Assembly: GCA_942492225.1 (NCBI GenBank) | Contig: CALODS010000017.1 | Location: 1-6,144 of the forward strand | Origin: JAFGTX01 sp942492225 | GTDB lineage: Bacteria; Bacillota; Clostridia; Peptostreptococcales; Acidaminobacteraceae | Reading direction: 5' to 3' | Length of the DNA stretch: 6,144 nucleotides | Shown: positions 4,033-6,144 of the stretch, in pieces | Position numbering within the stretch: position 1 is the stretch's first letter | How the letters are laid out: each line of letters begins with the position of its first letter | Translations under genes and position numbers: made by a program | The notes under the pieces: generated by a model | What the model was told of the DNA's origin: nothing | The model's input: the letters and a program-made list of their open reading frames with translations, nothing else | Database searches by the model: none

Positions 4033-6144
4033 ATGAGCTCGGTAAAAAGAATAATAGTTGAGAAAAAAGATAGATTTGCAGATGAAAGCAGAAAGCTTTT
4101 TAATGAAATTAGAGATAGCTTACATATAGTGGGTATTACAAGTGTCCGCCTATTAAACGTTTATGATGTTGAAGGATTATCAGAAGAAGATTATATTCAA
4201 TCCAAAAATTCAGTTTTTTCTGAACCGAATGTAGATAAAGTGACAGAAGAAATCTTACCTTTAGAAGAAGGGGCTTTTTCTTTTAGAACACAACTTTTAC
4301 CAGGACAATTTGACCAGCGTGGTGATTCAGCAGGTCAATGTATTGAGATTATTACGCTAAAAGCAAGACCGTTGATTGAATCGTCTAGAGTTTTTTCTAT
4401 GACGGGAACATTTACAGAAGAAGAAAAATCAAAAATTAAAAGATACTTAATAAACGCTGTAGAATCTCATGAAGTGCCTCTTGGCAAACCATTGTCACTT
4501 GATCAAAAGCTGTCAAAGCCAGAGAAAGTGAAACGCATTAATGGATTTTTAGATTTTTCAGATGAAGAGTTAGAAACATATAGAAGTGAAATTGGATTTG
4601 CGATGTCATTTGAGGATATCAAGCATATACAAAAATATTTTGTAACAAAGAAAAGAAATCCTTCAATCACAGAACTTAAAGTATTGGATACGTATTGGTC
4701 GGATCACTGCCGCCATACAACCTTCTTTAGCGAAATTACAGCAGTTGAAATAGAAGATGGTCCTTACAGCAATGTTGTGAAAGACGCGTATCAAACTTAT
4801 TTAGACGATAGAGCATTTGTTTATGGTGATAGAGAAAAAGATGTATCGCTGATGGATTTAGCTGTTATTTCAGCTAAGAAACAAAAAAAAGCTGGTAACT
4901 TAGAAGATCTGGATGTCTCTGACGAAATTAATGCATGTAGTATTCAGGTAGCTGTAGACGTAAATGGTGTGGATGAAGATTATTTAGTCATGTTCAAGAA
5001 TGAAACCCATAATCACCCGACAGAAATTGAACCTTTTGGCGGTGCCTCAACATGTCTTGGTGGTGCTATAAGAGATCCACTGTCTGGTAGAGTTTATGTG
5101 TATCAAGGCATGCGTTTGACAGGTTCTGGTGATCCAAGAACACCAGTTGAAGAAACAATTCCAGGAAAATTACCACAAATAAAAATTACAAGAGAAGCGG
5201 CTAAGGGATTTAGTTCTTATGGCAATCAAATCGGACTTGCAACGGGTCTTGTTGAAGAAGTATATGATGAAGGTTTTTTAGCAAAGAGGATGGAAGTTGG
5301 GGCTGTAATCGGTGCAGCACCTAAGAAAAATGTACGAAGAGATAAGCCTGTATCAGGTGATGCTATCCTCATGGTTGGTGGTGCAACTGGTAGAGATGGT
5401 TGTGGTGGTGCAACGGGATCGTCCAAAGAATTAGATGAAGACAGTATCTTAACGTGTGGTGCAGAAGTTCAAAAAGGTAATGCACCAGTTGAGAGAAAAA
5501 TTCAAAGACTATTTAGAAATGAAGAGTTAAGCACATTAATAAAGAAATGTAATGATTTTGGTGCGGGTGGCGTTTCGGTTGCAATTGGTGAATTAGCTGA
5601 CAGTATTGATATTGATTTAAATAAGATCCCAGTAAAGTATGCAGGTCTTGATGGAACAGAACTTGCAATTTCAGAATCGCAAGAAAGAATGGCTGTGGTT
5701 GTAGCGGCAGAAGATGTTGAAAAATTTATTGCACTTTCTGCTAATGAAAATTTGGAAGCAGTACAAGTCGCAACAGTAACGGATTCAGGTTACTTGAGAA
5801 TTGTATGGTCAGGTGACACGGTTCTAGAATTAGAACGTGATTTTATAGAAACGAATGGTGTGAAAACACAAACCGCTGTAGAAGTAAAAGCGGCAAAAAA
5901 AGAAGATATCTTCTTTAATAAGAATAAAACAGCTGTCAGTAATAAAGCAGATAAATTGGCGTGGTTAGATAATTTACAGCGCTTAAATGTTTGTTCAAAA
6001 CAAGGCCTTGTAGAGAACTTTGATAGTTCGATTGGTGCAGCAACAGTACTTTCACCATTTGGTGGACATTATAGAAAAACACCAATCCAAGGCATGGTTG
6101 CAAAAGTACCTGTATTAAATGGCGAAACGACAACTGGAACAATT
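4033..6144 (+). CDS. purL: Phosphoribosylformylglycinamidine (FGAM) synthase, single-chain, 3' end outside window
   Basis: ATG 4033 follows AGGAGGG (4022-4028). The frame is open to the window edge (704 codons) and must continue; single-chain enzymes of this type are roughly 1,200-1,300 residues. The enzyme performs the fourth step of de novo purine synthesis: FGAR + glutamine + ATP give FGAM + glutamate + ADP + phosphate, in the cytoplasm. Visible in order are an N-terminal PurS-like region (~1-165), a linker ending in LDTYWSDHCRHTTF (W222), FKNETHNHPTEIEPFGGAST from about residue 321, GGATGRDGCGGATGSS from about 449, and CNDFGAGGVSVAIGELAD at about 510-530. The second synthase half begins before the edge, and the glutaminase domain lies beyond it. 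The gene is divergent from the LysR-type regulator, which could control it, though this is only positional. No frameshift is seen. Confidence 0.97.
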   Translation, partial: MSSVKRIIVEKKDRFADESRKLFNEIRDSLHIVGITSVRLLNVYDVEGLSEEDYIQSKNSVFSEPNVDKVTEEILPLEEGAFSFRTQLLPGQFDQRGDSAGQCIEIITLKARPLIESSRVFSMTGTFTEEEKSKIKRYLINAVESHEVPLGKPLSLDQKLSKPEKVKRINGFLDFSDEELETYRSEIGFAMSFEDIKHIQKYFVTKKRNPSITELKVLDTYWSDHCRHTTFFSEITAVEIEDGPYSNVVKDAYQTYLDDRAFVYGDREKDVSLMDLAVISAKKQKKAGNLEDLDVSDEINACSIQVAVDVNGVDEDYLVMFKNETHNHPTEIEPFGGASTCLGGAIRDPLSGRVYVYQGMRLTGSGDPRTPVEETIPGKLPQIKITREAAKGFSSYGNQIGLATGLVEEVYDEGFLAKRMEVGAVIGAAPKKNVRRDKPVSGDAILMVGGATGRDGCGGATGSSKELDEDSILTCGAEVQKGNAPVERKIQRLFRNEELSTLIKKCNDFGAGGVSVAIGELADSIDIDLNKIPVKYAGLDGTELAISESQERMAVVVAAEDVEKFIALSANENLEAVQVATVTDSGYLRIVWSGDTVLELERDFIETNGVKTQTAVEVKAAKKEDIFFNKNKTAVSNKADKLAWLDNLQRLNVCSKQGLVENFDSSIGAATVLSPFGGHYRKTPIQGMVAKVPVLNGETTTGTI

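Noticed and set aside
5226..5426. Pro/Ala/Thr-rich open frame on the minus strand
   Set aside because: It is antisense to the conserved glycine-rich PurL motifs, and its composition is a by-product of that strand.
5936..6142. 68-residue open frame on the minus strand
   Set aside because: It is antisense to purL, with no RBS and no family resemblance.

Overview
This is a low-GC, AT-rich window with strong AGGAGG-type ribosome binding sites, frequent AGA/TTA codons and hairpin-plus-U-tract terminators. It fits an anaerobic Clostridia-class Firmicute. The single-chain clostridial-type PurL and an in-frame UGA that looks like selenocysteine support this and imply a Sec-decoding organism. I cannot name the genus.

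Layout. (1) 1-376: an unrecognised 85-residue ORF, possibly 5'-incomplete, then a terminator. (2) 377-1917: a cluster of IscA/HesB-like genes. First is a cysteine-type homologue broken by one +1 frameshift (377-734). Next is a chimeric, multiply frameshifted copy (951-1275). Last is an intact HesB-like selenoprotein gene (1490-1810) whose codon 36 is UGA, followed by a perfect 7-bp hairpin with a GGA loop at the right distance to be a bacterial SECIS. The middle chimera comes from a tandem duplication of about 540 bp (600-1140 and 1141-1675). The repeated unit carries the tail of gene 1, a terminator, an extended -10 promoter, a leader and the head of the selenoprotein gene, UGA and SECIS included. 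(3) 1918-3924, minus strand: a LysR-type regulator with one frameshift, followed 16 nt later by a membrane-anchored GGDEF diguanylate cyclase, probably one transcript. It converges on the selenoprotein gene at a bidirectional terminator. (4) 3925-4032: a divergent promoter region with a candidate LysR box. (5) 4033 to the end: purL, the first 704 codons of a large FGAM synthase that continues past the window.

How the parts may work together. The HesB cluster probably concerns iron-sulfur or metal handling, with Sec replacing the first conserved cysteine of the IscA motif. The LysR/GGDEF pair looks like a regulator and signalling module. Its link to purL is only positional. The indel-type lesions (575, the chimera, and the A5 run at 3775-3779) could be true gene decay or draft-assembly errors. 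The intact GGDEF and purL frames show that errors are not everywhere.
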